DNA of 64,000 bases, from positions 3,996,682-4,060,681 of the forward strand of contig OY282374.1 in assembly GCA_958295815.1 (NCBI GenBank). The letters are read 5' to 3'. The notes under the pieces are model-generated. The model was not told the origin of the DNA. It was given only the letters and a program-made list of their open reading frames with translations, and ran no database searches. This stretch comes from Candidatus Poribacteria bacterium (GTDB lineage: Bacteria > Poribacteria > WGA-4E > WGA-3G). Positions 1 to 8,756 of the stretch are shown here, one piece after another. The number at the start of each line of letters is the position of its first letter. Position 1 is the first letter of the stretch. The position numbers were made by a program, and so were the translations under genes.

Positions 1-614
1 TACTCCACAGCTTGCTCCAAGCGATTTTGCATTTCTGCCACCCTTCCGAGTCCATAATAGGATTCAGTATGGTTTGGATTCAAGCGGATCCCCTCACGAT
101 ACGCCTTTTCAGCGGCACTAAACCTACGTTGGAGCGCATGGACATCGCCAAGATGGATGTATGCTTCGGACGTTTCAACCAGCAGTAGAAGGGCTTGATT
201 CAAATGGCTTTCAGCCAGTGATAACTCGCCCTGTGCTTTGTAGACAATGCCTAAATGAAGGTGCGCGGTTCCGTGTACTTCCGGCTGCCCATCCAGTGAC
301 AATGCGTGTTGATATGCCGTCACCGCCTCACTCAGACTATTGAGTTCCTGGTAGACAATACCGATATAGCATTGGGCAAAACTGCCAACGCTCTCGGATG
401 TTGTAAATTCTTCTCGGATAGCTTGAAATTCGGCGAGTGCCAGATCGTACTGTTCCGTGTCAAGGTAACGGACACCGCGTTCAATCCGGCTGTTGAGTTC
501 CTTTTCAGCATCGCACCACCCTTGCCCTTGTATTAGTGAAAGCGGAACGAGCAAGGCAAAGTAGAGAAAAAGGCTTTTCAGTGTAGGGAACAGATGGGGT
601 TGATGGATAAACAT
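1..614 (-). CDS. TPR-repeat protein, N-terminal part (runs off the window edge)
   Basis: An open frame on the minus strand begins with ATG at 614 and stays open to base 1, giving about 204 residues with the C-terminus missing. Residues 13-31 are hydrophobic and look like a signal peptide or N-terminal anchor. From about residue 45 the sequence is a chain of 34-residue tetratricopeptide units with the usual Gly/Tyr/Ala pattern and Asn-Pro turns (for example GIRLNPNHTESYYGLGR). TPR proteins are scaffolds, so no enzyme role is implied. It lies downstream of the LamG gene on the same strand, with a strong hairpin between them. The specific function is unknown. Confidence 0.75.
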   Translation of the reverse strand, partial: MFIHQPHLFPTLKSLFLYFALLVPLSLIQGQGWCDAEKELNSRIERGVRYLDTEQYDLALAEFQAIREEFTTSESVGSFAQCYIGIVYQELNSLSEAVTAYQHALSLDGQPEVHGTAHLHLGIVYKAQGELSLAESHLNQALLLLVETSEAYIHLGDVHALQRRFSAAEKAYREGIRLNPNHTESYYGLGRVAEMQNRLEQAVE

Positions 615-636
615 GCGTGGATGAAGAGATGGATGT

Positions 637-657
637 GGGACGGACAGTATCCGTCCC
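637..657. repeat. Perfect GC-rich hairpin between two minus-strand genes
   Basis: GGGACGGA (637-644) pairs perfectly with TCCGTCCC (650-657) around a 5-nt loop. It lies 20 bp beyond the stop of the LamG gene and 23 bp before the start of the TPR gene. There is no T-run on either side, so it is not a textbook intrinsic terminator. It may be an mRNA 3'-end stabiliser or a dispersed REP-type palindrome. Confidence 0.6.
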
Positions 658-676
658 TACATTTTGGGATATGACG

Positions 677-1465
677 TTAGTCACGATGGGTTTTGAGTTG
701 ACCCCACGTAGTGGAGAGTTTGTCTTCAGGCTCAACAGGGAGCAGGCTACCCTCCATAACCTCTACGACCTCTTTCCCACTGAGGGCTCTGTCGTAAACA
801 TAGAGATCATCGATGTAAAAGAGGGCTGATGCGTAACCTGTTTTACCAACATACAGTTTTTCCTCGCCTTGTACGTGGTCCTTCGGAACTGCCTGTTCCT
901 CGATTTCTTCGCCATCGATATAGAATCTCAATTTGGCACCCTCTTTGACACCTGCAAGGTGGTACCATTCACCCGTCTCAAATTCGTCCCCTTCACCGCC
1001 AGGACCTGTGCAGTGGGTGCCTTGGTTGCCCGGATTAAACCGGTAGTGGATGTGCAGGGTAACGCGGTTACATGTCCATATACCCGGGGATCGATCAGAC
1101 CCGGGTGCCTTTTTCGCGACGATCTGGTTCCAGCTGCCGGAGTTCTTGTCAGTGAAATTAACCCAAAAGAGAAAACTATTATCTCCATAGCTTTCTAACT
1201 CTTTGAAGGAATCAACGGTCATACCGGACTGCCCCTTTTCACACAACAATGATCCTTTGCCATGGACTGCCTCTTTGGTAGAGATCGATGCGTTGTCAAT
1301 TTTACCGTCGTTCCCGCCGCCGGTTTCATCTTTAACTGTTCCGCCTTTTTCTTCATCAAAACTGAAGTAAACGATCAAGCCGTCGTCTTGGACTTCAGCA
1401 TGCGTGGCAAGTGCGCTGCCCACCATCAGTAAAGCAACGACGAAAAGATACATCATTAAACGCAT
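677..1465 (-). CDS. Secreted LamG/concanavalin-like domain protein
   Basis: 262 residues from the ATG at 1465, which is preceded by AGGAGG (complement of 1474-1479). An upstream in-frame start at 1513 lacks a ribosome site. Residues 1-24 form a signal peptide ending near THA/E. The remainder is a single LamG/laminin-G-like beta-sandwich: a DGLIVYFSFDE start, an ETGGGNDGKI segment, EWYHLAGVKEG, and the closing FYIDDLYVYDRALSGKEV motif. Such domains bind carbohydrate or protein ligands outside the cell. The C-terminus (PVEPEDKLSTTWGQLK) nearly matches that of the LamG protein at 42401-43249, suggesting a shared tail signal. The ligand is unknown. Confidence 0.85.
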   Translation of the reverse strand: MRLMMYLFVVALLMVGSALATHAEVQDDGLIVYFSFDEEKGGTVKDETGGGNDGKIDNASISTKEAVHGKGSLLCEKGQSGMTVDSFKELESYGDNSFLFWVNFTDKNSGSWNQIVAKKAPGSDRSPGIWTCNRVTLHIHYRFNPGNQGTHCTGPGGEGDEFETGEWYHLAGVKEGAKLRFYIDGEEIEEQAVPKDHVQGEEKLYVGKTGYASALFYIDDLYVYDRALSGKEVVEVMEGSLLPVEPEDKLSTTWGQLKTHRD

Positions 1466-1731
1466 GAGTAAGACCTCCTCATGTCTAAACAAAGTTGTTA
1501 ACGTACCGTGCAAGCCGCTTATAGAACATCGTAGATACTCACAGTTGAGTTTAAAAGAGACTCGCGTTTTAATTCACGGGAGTATTGTATAAGAAACCTT
1601 TAAATATGTCAAGAAAAATCTACAACTGCAATGCTCCAGTACTTCATAGAAAACAGGTAACTTCTGATCTTTAAGTATGGCATAATTAAGATATGCGCGG
1701 CTACGGTTGATGTGCCGAGTAGAAAAATCCT
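1466..1731. other. Intergenic region between divergent genes
   Basis: This A+T-rich stretch separates the divergent LamG and FMN reductase genes. It holds the LamG ribosome site at 1474-1479. No RNA gene, repeat or convincing open frame was seen in the rest. The LamG promoter must lie here but no clear -35/-10 pair was found. Confidence 0.5.
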
Positions 1732-1760
1732 TTGACATCCGTGTATCTCTATGCTATGCT
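1732..1760 (+). promoter_or_regulatory. Sigma-70-type promoter for the FMN reductase gene
   Basis: TTGACA (1732-1737), a 17-bp spacer, then TATGCT (1755-1760). Transcription would start near 1767, giving a leader of about 25 nt that contains AAAGGG (1778-1783) ahead of the ATG at 1793. Confidence 0.7.
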
Positions 1761-1792
1761 AAGATACAATTCAATAGAAAGGGATACCCTAA

Positions 1793-2362
1793 ATGAAGCC
1801 TACCGATAATCAGTCCATCTATATTGTTGCCATCTGTGGAAGTCTGCGGCAAGGCAGCACGACACATGCTGCACTTCAAATCGCACTCTCCGCTGCAGAA
1901 GAGGCAGGCGCCGAAGTTGAATTGCTTGATCTTAGCGAATACGAACTCGTCTTTCAAGGTTCTGTTGCGAGCGAGAGTGACTATCCACCCGGAGTATTCA
2001 AGCTGCGCGAAAAGGTAAAACGCGCCGATGGCATACTTTTGGGTTCACCTGAATACCATGGCAGCTTCAGCGGTGTTCTTAAAAGTGCGCTCGACCTGAT
2101 GGGGTTTGACGAATTTGAGAATAAAGTTATCGGACTCATCGGTGTGTCTGGTGGGCGGATGGGCGCAGTCAACGCGATTTCTATGTTACGAACAGTTGGA
2201 ACTGCGCTGCACGCTTGGGTTGTCCCGAATGATGTATCAATCCCAAACTCGTCCGAGGCGTTTGATGCGGACGGTAATTTACGCGATCCTGAACTCACTG
2301 CCCGGGTCAAAGCTGTAGGCAAGCAAGTTACTGAATTCGCTGTGCTTCGGAACTCAGCATGA
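1793..2362 (+). CDS. NAD(P)H-dependent FMN reductase family protein
   Basis: 189 residues with a flavodoxin-like fold. The N-terminus carries the phosphate-binding loop CGSLRQGSTT (residues 15-24), and the second signature GSPEYHGSFSG (84-94) precedes SALDLMG. Both are diagnostic of the NADPH-dependent FMN reductase family (ArsH/SsuE/chromate reductase relatives), which transfer hydride to FMN or to quinones and other acceptors in the cytosol. Length is typical. The ATG has an AAAGGG ribosome site and a strong promoter 33 bp upstream. It is first in a same-strand run with rnhC, thiI and a GT9 gene. The exact acceptor cannot be told from sequence. Confidence 0.85.
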   Translation: MKPTDNQSIYIVAICGSLRQGSTTHAALQIALSAAEEAGAEVELLDLSEYELVFQGSVASESDYPPGVFKLREKVKRADGILLGSPEYHGSFSGVLKSALDLMGFDEFENKVIGLIGVSGGRMGAVNAISMLRTVGTALHAWVVPNDVSIPNSSEAFDADGNLRDPELTARVKAVGKQVTEFAVLRNSA

Positions 2363-2406
2363 ACGTAAAAACGAAAGGAGCAGGACAAATAGCATCCAAC
2401 AGATAG

Positions 2407-3120
2407 ATGGACATTATACACAACTGGAATGCTTGGATCGGCACAGACGAAGCTGGAAAAGGTGATTACTTCGGTCCGCTCGTTGTGGCAGCCGTTTATG
2501 TAGATGCAGAGTGTCGTGAAGCATTCTCGACTTTTGGTATCGCTGATGGAAAGACGCTATCAAACCGTCGTATCCGACACCTCGCCGAACTGATGCAAAG
2601 TCGCTATGAACGGCATATCGTCGTTGTGGAAAAGGGACCTACTGACTACAATTCCGTTTACAGCGAACTCCGTAGGCGTGGACAAAATCTAAACCACCTA
2701 CTGGCATCGCTCCACGCCGAAGCGATTCACACATTGGCGGATCGAGTTGGTGCGAAACACGCCCTTGTCGACAGATTTTCCAAAAACGACCTCATCACGC
2801 AGCAACTAACACAACAAAAAAGGGATAAATCACATCGGCAGCCCGCTTCTCTGGAGATCGAGATAAGGGAGATACCAAAAGCAGAGCGTGATATCGCGGT
2901 TGCTGCAGCCTCTATTATCGCTCGTGATGCTTTTCTAAGTGGGATGGACGCATTGTCTGAAAAATATAAGATATGCTTACCAAGAGGGGCATATCAGGTT
3001 ACTGATGCTGGTAAAGAATTTATCAGATTGCATGGAAGTGATGCCTTGGGAGATGTCGCGAAACTCCATTTTAGCTTAACAGATGCAGTCCGTGCGACGC
3101 AAACTAACATACCTCTTTAA
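2407..3120 (+). CDS. rnhC: Ribonuclease HIII-type RNase H
   Basis: 237 residues. IGTDEAGKGDYFGPLV (11-26) is the type-2 RNase H signature with catalytic Asp14 and Glu15. VDRF supplies Asp122, and AERDIAVAAASIIAR (159-173) is the second conserved block. GKGDYFGPL rather than GRGPLAGP points to the HIII branch, which cleaves RNA in RNA/DNA hybrids. Canonical HIII is about 300 residues because of an N-terminal substrate-binding domain. That domain is missing here, and a stop codon sits directly before the ATG, so the short form is real unless a frameshift lies upstream. The ribosome site is weak; AAAGGAG lies about 25 nt upstream. Confidence 0.85.
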   Translation: MDIIHNWNAWIGTDEAGKGDYFGPLVVAAVYVDAECREAFSTFGIADGKTLSNRRIRHLAELMQSRYERHIVVVEKGPTDYNSVYSELRRRGQNLNHLLASLHAEAIHTLADRVGAKHALVDRFSKNDLITQQLTQQKRDKSHRQPASLEIEIREIPKAERDIAVAAASIIARDAFLSGMDALSEKYKICLPRGAYQVTDAGKEFIRLHGSDALGDVAKLHFSLTDAVRATQTNIPL

Positions 3121-3143
3121 ATTTTTGTAGTTCGAGATAAATT

Positions 3144-4301
3144 ATGGAAGAATTGTTTAGTGTTCATTACGCCGAAGTTGGCCTCAAAGGGAAAAACAGA
3201 ATATTCTTTGAAAAACGACTCGTAAGCAATATTAAGATAGCCCTACGCGGCACTGGCTATGCTGAAGTAGAACGGCTTCATGACAGAATTCTCGTAAGAC
3301 TTGAAAAAAGTGCCGATGTCCCTGAAATTAAAAAACGTTTACAGCAAGTCATGGGGATCGCTTATTTTGAGTTCGCTTGCGCTACGGAAACGGATATTAC
3401 TGCCATCAAAGAGACTGCCTTAAAGCAAATTCAAGGACAGACCTACGAGACTCTTAAGGTTGAAACGAGACGTACAGATAAAAGTTTTCCCTTAACTTCG
3501 CCACAAATTAGTGCCGAGGTTGGCGGACATCTCATTGAAAAAACCGGGGCGAGAGCGGATATGCATAATCCGGATCTCGTCTGTTGGATTAAAATAACAC
3601 AGAAAAACGCCTATATCTCCACAGAAAAGATCCGAGGTATTGGTGGGCTACCGGTCGGTGTGAGTGGTAAGGTCCTTGTGATGTTGTCCGGTGGAATTGA
3701 TTCGCCTGTTGCCGCATGGCAAATGATAAAGCGTGGTGCGAAAGCGGTTTTTATCCATTTCTATAGTTATCCGTACACAGATAAAGCTTCCTTGGAAAAG
3801 GTAATTGAACTCGCTCAAATTTTGGCAGTTTCAAATTATCGGAGTACGGTTTACCTCGTTCCGTTTGCTGAACTCCAGCAAGTCATCGTCACTGGAACAC
3901 CAGCACCACTTCGCGTTGTTTTGTACCGACGGATGATGGCACGTATCGCAGAACGCGTCGCGACTCTGGCAGGTGCGGAGGCACTTGTTACAGGTGAGAG
4001 CCTCGCCCAAGTTGCTTCGCAGACACTAACAAATCTCCGAACCATCGAAGCGATTGCTGACATCCCAATTCTCCGTCCACTTATCGGTGAAGATAAGGCT
4101 GAAATTATCGAAAAAGCACAGCGAATTGGCACTTTTGACGTGTCCACACGTCCGCATCAGGATTGTTGTTCCCTCTTCGTGCCCAAGCATCCTGCGACTC
4201 GCGCTTCGCTCGCCGAGTTAGATGACGCAGAATCAGACTTGGATATAGAGGGGTTGGTTGAAGAGGCATTGAATAACCTCGAAAAACAAATCGTCGATTG
4301 A
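3144..4301 (+). CDS. thiI: tRNA 4-thiouridine synthase ThiI (short form)
   Basis: 385 residues. The N-terminal ferredoxin-like region and THUMP domain (about 1-165) bind tRNA. The PP-loop LSGGIDSPVAAW (181-192) adenylates uridine-8. Near the C-terminus, PHQDCCSLFVPKHPATR contains the conserved cysteine pair found in ThiI. The rhodanese domain of E. coli ThiI is absent, as in the roughly 400-residue Bacillus-type enzymes, so sulfur is probably delivered directly by a cysteine desulfurase. The enzyme makes s4U8 in tRNA and may serve thiamin biosynthesis. It follows rnhC by 23 bp on the same strand. Confidence 0.93.
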   Translation: MEELFSVHYAEVGLKGKNRIFFEKRLVSNIKIALRGTGYAEVERLHDRILVRLEKSADVPEIKKRLQQVMGIAYFEFACATETDITAIKETALKQIQGQTYETLKVETRRTDKSFPLTSPQISAEVGGHLIEKTGARADMHNPDLVCWIKITQKNAYISTEKIRGIGGLPVGVSGKVLVMLSGGIDSPVAAWQMIKRGAKAVFIHFYSYPYTDKASLEKVIELAQILAVSNYRSTVYLVPFAELQQVIVTGTPAPLRVVLYRRMMARIAERVATLAGAEALVTGESLAQVASQTLTNLRTIEAIADIPILRPLIGEDKAEIIEKAQRIGTFDVSTRPHQDCCSLFVPKHPATRASLAELDDAESDLDIEGLVEEALNNLEKQIVD

Positions 4302-4334
4302 ATTCGTTTTGAAAAAATGTAGGCGCGCCTTCCG

Positions 4335-4359
4335 TTGCCTATAGGAAACCGATAGGCAA
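4335..4359. repeat. Intergenic hairpin between thiI and the GT9 gene
   Basis: TTGCCTATAGG (4335-4345) faces CCGATAGGCAA (4349-4359) across a 3-nt loop, with one mismatch. A 10-bp palindrome (AGGCGCGCCT, 4321-4330) lies just upstream. There is no T-run, so this is a structured spacer rather than a clear terminator. Similar TTGCCTAT/ATAGGCA pieces occur near 45798 and 47167. Confidence 0.45.
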
Positions 4360-4384
4360 TAAATGACAGCGTGTACTTGGACAG

Positions 4385-5392
4385 ATGGCTTCCCCAAAAA
4401 TACTGCTCATTCGACTTAGTTCTCTTGGCGATATTGTGCTTACAACACCGGCTATCCGAGCTGTCCGTGCCAACTTCCCTAATGCGCACATCGCTATGCT
4501 CGTGGCGAAACAATCTGCCGACATCCTCCGTGAAAACCCTCATCTCAATGAAATAATCACCTTTGACAGGCTCGCTAAAGACAAAGATACAGGCGAGATG
4601 TGGCGGATCGTCCGTCTTCTACGGGAACGTAAATTCACACTGGCTATCGATTTCCAGCGCAAGTTTCGCACTGAGATGCTGATGTATCTGAGTGGTGCTA
4701 CCGAACGAATTGGGAAAGGTTGGCTTTGCACTATTCGTGTTCCTGAACGAGGTAACAAACACGCCACAGCGCATTATTTCGACCTATTGCATGCGGGCAG
4801 TATCCCAGCAGAAGATCGGAAACTGGAGTTATTCCTCGCTGAATCCGAACAGAAAGACGCCGTGCAACGGCTCAAAGCAGCAGGCGTTGTTGATGCTGGA
4901 GTAAAAGTAGGACTTTTTCCGGGTGCCGGGTGGAAGTTACGAGAATGGATGCCGGAACGGTTTGCTGCCATTGGGGATAGATTGGTACAACATTTCAATG
5001 CGGACGTCCTGATTTTCGGCGGGAAAAAGGAATCTGAACTTGTACACACTGTTGCGAATATTATGCACACGCATGCTATCCCGTTCGCGGGCAACCTTCA
5101 GGTTAGGGAGTTAGCCGCCTGCATCGGACAGTGCGACCTTTTTGTTACCAACGATACGGGTCCGATGCACATTGCTGCTGCAGTAGGAACACCCACTGTA
5201 TCGCTGTTCGGTCCCGGAAATCACATCCGGTTTCAGCCACTCGGGGTATTACACCACACCATCCGCCATGATGTACCGTGCAGTCCCTGTAAACAGTTTA
5301 CAGATAAATGCAAAGATAATATCTGTATGAAGGGCATCGAGGTAGATGAGGTCTGGAACTCTATCTCTCGTGTTCTTGAGACAACTTCCTAA
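4385..5392 (+). CDS. Glycosyltransferase family 9 (ADP-heptose LPS heptosyltransferase-like)
   Basis: 335 residues with two Rossmann-like halves. The N-terminus KILLIRLSSLGDIVLTTPAI (residues 5-24) is the GT9 signature. The C-terminal half contains GLFPGAGWKLREW and FVTNDTGPMHIAAAVGTPTVSLFG, the donor-binding segments of WaaC/WaaF/WaaQ enzymes. These transfer heptose from ADP-heptose to the lipopolysaccharide inner core on the cytoplasmic face, so the gene argues for an outer membrane. A C-terminal cluster of cysteines (PCSPCK, DKCKDNIC) is common in this subfamily. The ribosome site is poor and a structured 83-bp gap separates it from thiI. Confidence 0.85.
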   Translation: MASPKILLIRLSSLGDIVLTTPAIRAVRANFPNAHIAMLVAKQSADILRENPHLNEIITFDRLAKDKDTGEMWRIVRLLRERKFTLAIDFQRKFRTEMLMYLSGATERIGKGWLCTIRVPERGNKHATAHYFDLLHAGSIPAEDRKLELFLAESEQKDAVQRLKAAGVVDAGVKVGLFPGAGWKLREWMPERFAAIGDRLVQHFNADVLIFGGKKESELVHTVANIMHTHAIPFAGNLQVRELAACIGQCDLFVTNDTGPMHIAAAVGTPTVSLFGPGNHIRFQPLGVLHHTIRHDVPCSPCKQFTDKCKDNICMKGIEVDEVWNSISRVLETTS

Positions 5393-5411
5393 CAAGAGCT
5401 GATCGAGTGCA

Positions 5412-6485
5412 TTATCCGCATGCTGCCTCAAAAACACGTAGGTGATTTTCGCCAAGCACTTTTCGGATATCCTCATCGGAATAACCGCGCTCACTCAACC
5501 CCTCTGCAATTTTTATGAATTCACCGGCATCTTTGAGCAAGTCCCCACCACCGTCAAAATCAGAACCGATCCCAACATGGTCTATACCAGCAATGTCGAT
5601 TGCGTAGGCAAAATGATTGAGAAGCTGCGCTAAAGGAGGCATTTTCGTCCAACCATCAGTAGTGATAAATCCTGGGACAAAAGTGATACCAACAACTCCA
5701 CCGTTGGCTGCTAAGGCTTTCAGTTGCTCGTTACTGAGGTTCCGCGAGTGACGACACAATGTTTTGCAGTTGCTATGGGACGCGATGACAGGATGTTCCG
5801 AGATTTCTAAGACATCCCAAAAGCCACGCTCACTGATATGGGAAACATCCACAAGCATTCCAAGGTGATTCATCTCTTTAACAAGTGCCATGCCGAATCG
5901 TGTCAAGCCGCCGCCGAGGTCCTCTTCATCGTTTCCCGCTGATGCCCATGTATTAAGGTTATGTGTCAACCCGATTGAGCGGACGCCAAGCATGTATAAC
6001 GAGCGGAGAATATGCAGGCTCCGTTCCACGGCTTCACTGTTTTCGATGACGAGGACCGCCGCAAGTTTGCCCGCTGCTTTTGCTTCGCGAATATCTTTTG
6101 CTTGTCGTGCGATGCAGATATCGGCGGCATTGGCTGCTACCTCGGCATCAAACCATCCGAAGGCATCCATAGCGTAAGCGAGATGGTTTTTCCATGCGCG
6201 TGTCACATCAACAGCAAAGAAGGCAGCATCAATTCCACCTTGTCGCATTTTCGGGATGTTGAGTTGGATACCAATGGCTTCTTCTTCGGGAGGAACGGGA
6301 CCACGGAGATAAGCGATGGTACTAACGGACGCCGTGGGGTTTTGGACGTTTTCGTCAGCGAGACTGACATTACCTCGGCGGATATGTGCTACGATAGCAT
6401 CATTGTGCGAATCAATTACGATGGATTCCTCGTGCAGTGCCGAGATTGGGGTATCTGATCGTGTCTGACTGTTTGTCTGTTCCAT
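5412..6485 (-). CDS. Membrane dipeptidase-like zinc peptidase (family M19)
   Basis: 357 residues. The binuclear zinc site of the renal-dipeptidase family is visible: VIDSHND near residue 25 (His and Asp), the bridging Glu in VIENSEAV, two histidines in LVDVSHIS and VIASHSN, and the distal Asp in VGIGSDFDGG. These enzymes hydrolyse dipeptides, including some with D-residues. No signal peptide is seen, so this copy is probably cytosolic. AAGGA precedes the ATG. It is the last gene of a minus-strand set (beta-propeller protein, G1P-dehydrogenase-like protein, dipeptidase) with gaps of 11 and 28 bp. Confidence 0.9.
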   Translation of the reverse strand: MEQTNSQTRSDTPISALHEESIVIDSHNDAIVAHIRRGNVSLADENVQNPTASVSTIAYLRGPVPPEEEAIGIQLNIPKMRQGGIDAAFFAVDVTRAWKNHLAYAMDAFGWFDAEVAANAADICIARQAKDIREAKAAGKLAAVLVIENSEAVERSLHILRSLYMLGVRSIGLTHNLNTWASAGNDEEDLGGGLTRFGMALVKEMNHLGMLVDVSHISERGFWDVLEISEHPVIASHSNCKTLCRHSRNLSNEQLKALAANGGVVGITFVPGFITTDGWTKMPPLAQLLNHFAYAIDIAGIDHVGIGSDFDGGGDLLKDAGEFIKIAEGLSERGYSDEDIRKVLGENHLRVFEAACG

Positions 6486-6496
6486 AGTCCTTAGTG

Positions 6497-7558
6497 TTAA
6501 TCCAATACTGTTTGTATGGTTCGTTTGGCAATATCGGGGGTAATTCGCAACGTCGTTGCGACGGTGTAGGGTAGTTGGTGTTGAGCAACATAGTCGGATA
6601 GGTTGACAAGTGTCTCAGCAATTGCATCAGTAGAAACGGCATGCGGACGATAGTTGATCTGTAAGCACTCCAACGCATGACGATACTGCGCCCACGGTTG
6701 AGATTGCAGTGCAGACATCAGTAAGATGCCGAGTCCCACCAGTTCGCCGTGTAAAACAGTTTCTCCATCTCCACCCATATTTCCGGTGTTTGTTCCTTCA
6801 GCGGACGTTAAATGGTTTTCTATTGCATACACGAAATAGTGTTCGCTTCCCTCTTCGACGCGGCTATGTCCACATAAGTAGCAGAGCTGAACCTCCATAC
6901 AAAGCAAATCAAGTAGAAGTTTCAGTCCTGTAGGTGTTCCGCGCCCGATTTCCCGTGCGTTATCCAGAAGTGTTTGAAGGAGTGTAGAACCTATGTCAAT
7001 CGTTTGCGGCGTGATTTGTTGGTCCCGTGGATTCTCATCCATTTTCTCGGCTTCCTGCCAATCCCACATTGCCGTTGCAATTGAGAGTACATCTGCAGCA
7101 CCGCTTGCGCGCATCGCAGGAGGCGCATTGCACAAGACATCCATGTCTACAATAACAGTGTCTGGTGCTTTTGAAGCGAGGTAGCGAACACACCCATTTT
7201 CTCTAACGCCTGTTGCATCAGTAAGGAAAGCATCAGTTGATAAGATAGTAGGAAGAGCAACTAAAGGAAGTCCATTCGTCGCTGCAACGTATTTAGCAGT
7301 GTCGATTGCCAAACCTCCGCCGACGCCATAAACCACTTCGCCCTCACACACCTCAGTGAGTGCGGCCATGTATGCCTCTGTATTTCCTTTAACATGGATC
7401 AGTTGTTTTGGGTCTATAGCAATTCCACTGGCAGCCGACCATGCGGGTTCCGTTGTCAAAATGATAGCGTCGCGTTTTTCACTAATATCAGCAAACGCGC
7501 AGCTGACGATATTCGGCAGCCGACCAATTTTGTCATAAGAACAATCATCTTGTAACAT
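6497..7558 (-). CDS. Glycerol-1-phosphate dehydrogenase-like, iron-containing alcohol dehydrogenase family
   Basis: 353 residues from the ATG at 7558, which follows AGAGGA at good spacing. An in-frame TTG at 7576 would only translate that ribosome site. The nucleotide-binding loop is VVYGVGGGLAIDTAKYVA and is followed by ALPTILSTDAFLTD. Metal ligands are in SGAADVLS (Asp), YAIENHL (His) and VLHGELVGLG (His), matching EgsA/AraM-type enzymes. The archaeal enzyme makes sn-glycerol-1-phosphate from DHAP; bacterial relatives such as AraM do the same or act on related polyols. The substrate here is not proven. It is the middle gene of a three-gene operon. Confidence 0.75.
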   Translation of the reverse strand: MLQDDCSYDKIGRLPNIVSCAFADISEKRDAIILTTEPAWSAASGIAIDPKQLIHVKGNTEAYMAALTEVCEGEVVYGVGGGLAIDTAKYVAATNGLPLVALPTILSTDAFLTDATGVRENGCVRYLASKAPDTVIVDMDVLCNAPPAMRASGAADVLSIATAMWDWQEAEKMDENPRDQQITPQTIDIGSTLLQTLLDNAREIGRGTPTGLKLLLDLLCMEVQLCYLCGHSRVEEGSEHYFVYAIENHLTSAEGTNTGNMGGDGETVLHGELVGLGILLMSALQSQPWAQYRHALECLQINYRPHAVSTDAIAETLVNLSDYVAQHQLPYTVATTLRITPDIAKRTIQTVLD

Positions 7559-7586
7559 CAGAATCCTCTTAGGCAATCAAAAGACT

Positions 7587-8756
7587 TTATATCAGAGCTG
7601 ACAGATCTACCAGATAGACCTGCCGGGAACCTTCGTGAACTGAATCAAAGGTAACAGTCGTACCGTCAGGTGACCAGCGGGGGTGTAGATCACACCGAAT
7701 GTCTCCAACGAACTGTTCTTCATGATGGAACTCACCCAAAACAATCTTCTGATTTTCGGCAATGTTGTACACCATTAGTTGTGCCAAACGTTCGGGACCA
7801 CGCGGGTAACTGTCACAAAGCAACCACTGTCGGTCAGACGAAAACGAGGTGTGTCCGTCGCGCGGCAGGACCCCGCGCCCAAGAGGCGTGAAATCGCACA
7901 CACCATCCGTAAATTCAACGAATCCCATCTCGCCAGATATATCCGAAGAAACAAGAATCCGCGTGGCGTTTCGCCAATCGAAGTGTGAAACCTTATAGCC
8001 GAAGGGGATTTGCATTTCCAAATCAGACCCGTCCGGGTTCACTGTCCAAAGCGAAGAGTAAAACCCTGTTTCCTGACGGACTCGGCAGAAAAACAGCAGT
8101 CGAGTCCCGTCTGTATTAAACAGCACGTGATTGAACCATGTCCGTTTTCCAACCAAACGGTCATCCTTACTTGCCCGGATGACATCGGCTATAGAAAGCA
8201 CAAGTCTTGCGCTGCCATCTTGAAGGTTGAGTTGATATAAACCGTCATCCTCCGGCTGTGCCTCAACGTCATCGGATTTAGTGTAGCTTGCATAGCCAAC
8301 AACAGCACGGCAGTGCGCCATTCGTCCGTAGTTAAGACCAATGGCGATTGGAGCAGTTGGGGACACGGCGGCAATTGCTCCGTGAATTGTGCGAACAGCA
8401 CCTGTAACTGGGTTCAAGGCACGTGATACGAGTCTGCCATCCTCCCAATCGTTAAACGTGAATTCCGCAGTAGCTGCATCATGCTCAACCCCGTCGCTGC
8501 CATCTATCCAATGCATCATGCTTCCCTGCTGGAGGTTAAAAGCAGAGGTCTTCGCGTGTGGGATGAATTCATGCGTGTCGCGATGAATTAGTCCAACCGT
8601 GGCAATATCTTCTGGGACAGGGCGATGGGTATGAAAATCTGTCTCGAGTGCCAGATGATACTTTGCGGTCCTATCCCATGGATTGATGCCATAGTAGCCA
8701 AAAAAATGATGCTTTAATCCAGCAGATAACCTTTCAACTTCCATATTGATTCTCAT
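7587..8756 (-). CDS. TolB/PD40-type beta-propeller protein
   Basis: 389 residues. Repeating blades with the PD40/TolB pattern are visible, for example FNTDGTRLLFFCRV and LHPRWSPDGTTVTFDS. The start, HHFFGYYGINPWD, resembles propellers of the oligogalacturonate-lyase type found in saccharide-utilisation clusters, but lyase activity cannot be inferred. There is no signal peptide, so it is probably cytosolic. It is the first gene of the operon with the G1P-dehydrogenase-like and dipeptidase genes. The 231-bp gap upstream (8757-8987) is A+T-rich, and no clear promoter was identified in it. Confidence 0.7.
   Translation of the reverse strand: MRINMEVERLSAGLKHHFFGYYGINPWDRTAKYHLALETDFHTHRPVPEDIATVGLIHRDTHEFIPHAKTSAFNLQQGSMMHWIDGSDGVEHDAATAEFTFNDWEDGRLVSRALNPVTGAVRTIHGAIAAVSPTAPIAIGLNYGRMAHCRAVVGYASYTKSDDVEAQPEDDGLYQLNLQDGSARLVLSIADVIRASKDDRLVGKRTWFNHVLFNTDGTRLLFFCRVRQETGFYSSLWTVNPDGSDLEMQIPFGYKVSHFDWRNATRILVSSDISGEMGFVEFTDGVCDFTPLGRGVLPRDGHTSFSSDRQWLLCDSYPRGPERLAQLMVYNIAENQKIVLGEFHHEEQFVGDIRCDLHPRWSPDGTTVTFDSVHEGSRQVYLVDLSALI

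Noticed and set aside
637..657. Intrinsic terminator for the LamG gene
   Set aside because: The hairpin is perfect, but no T-run follows on the minus strand, so it was recorded as a hairpin repeat instead.
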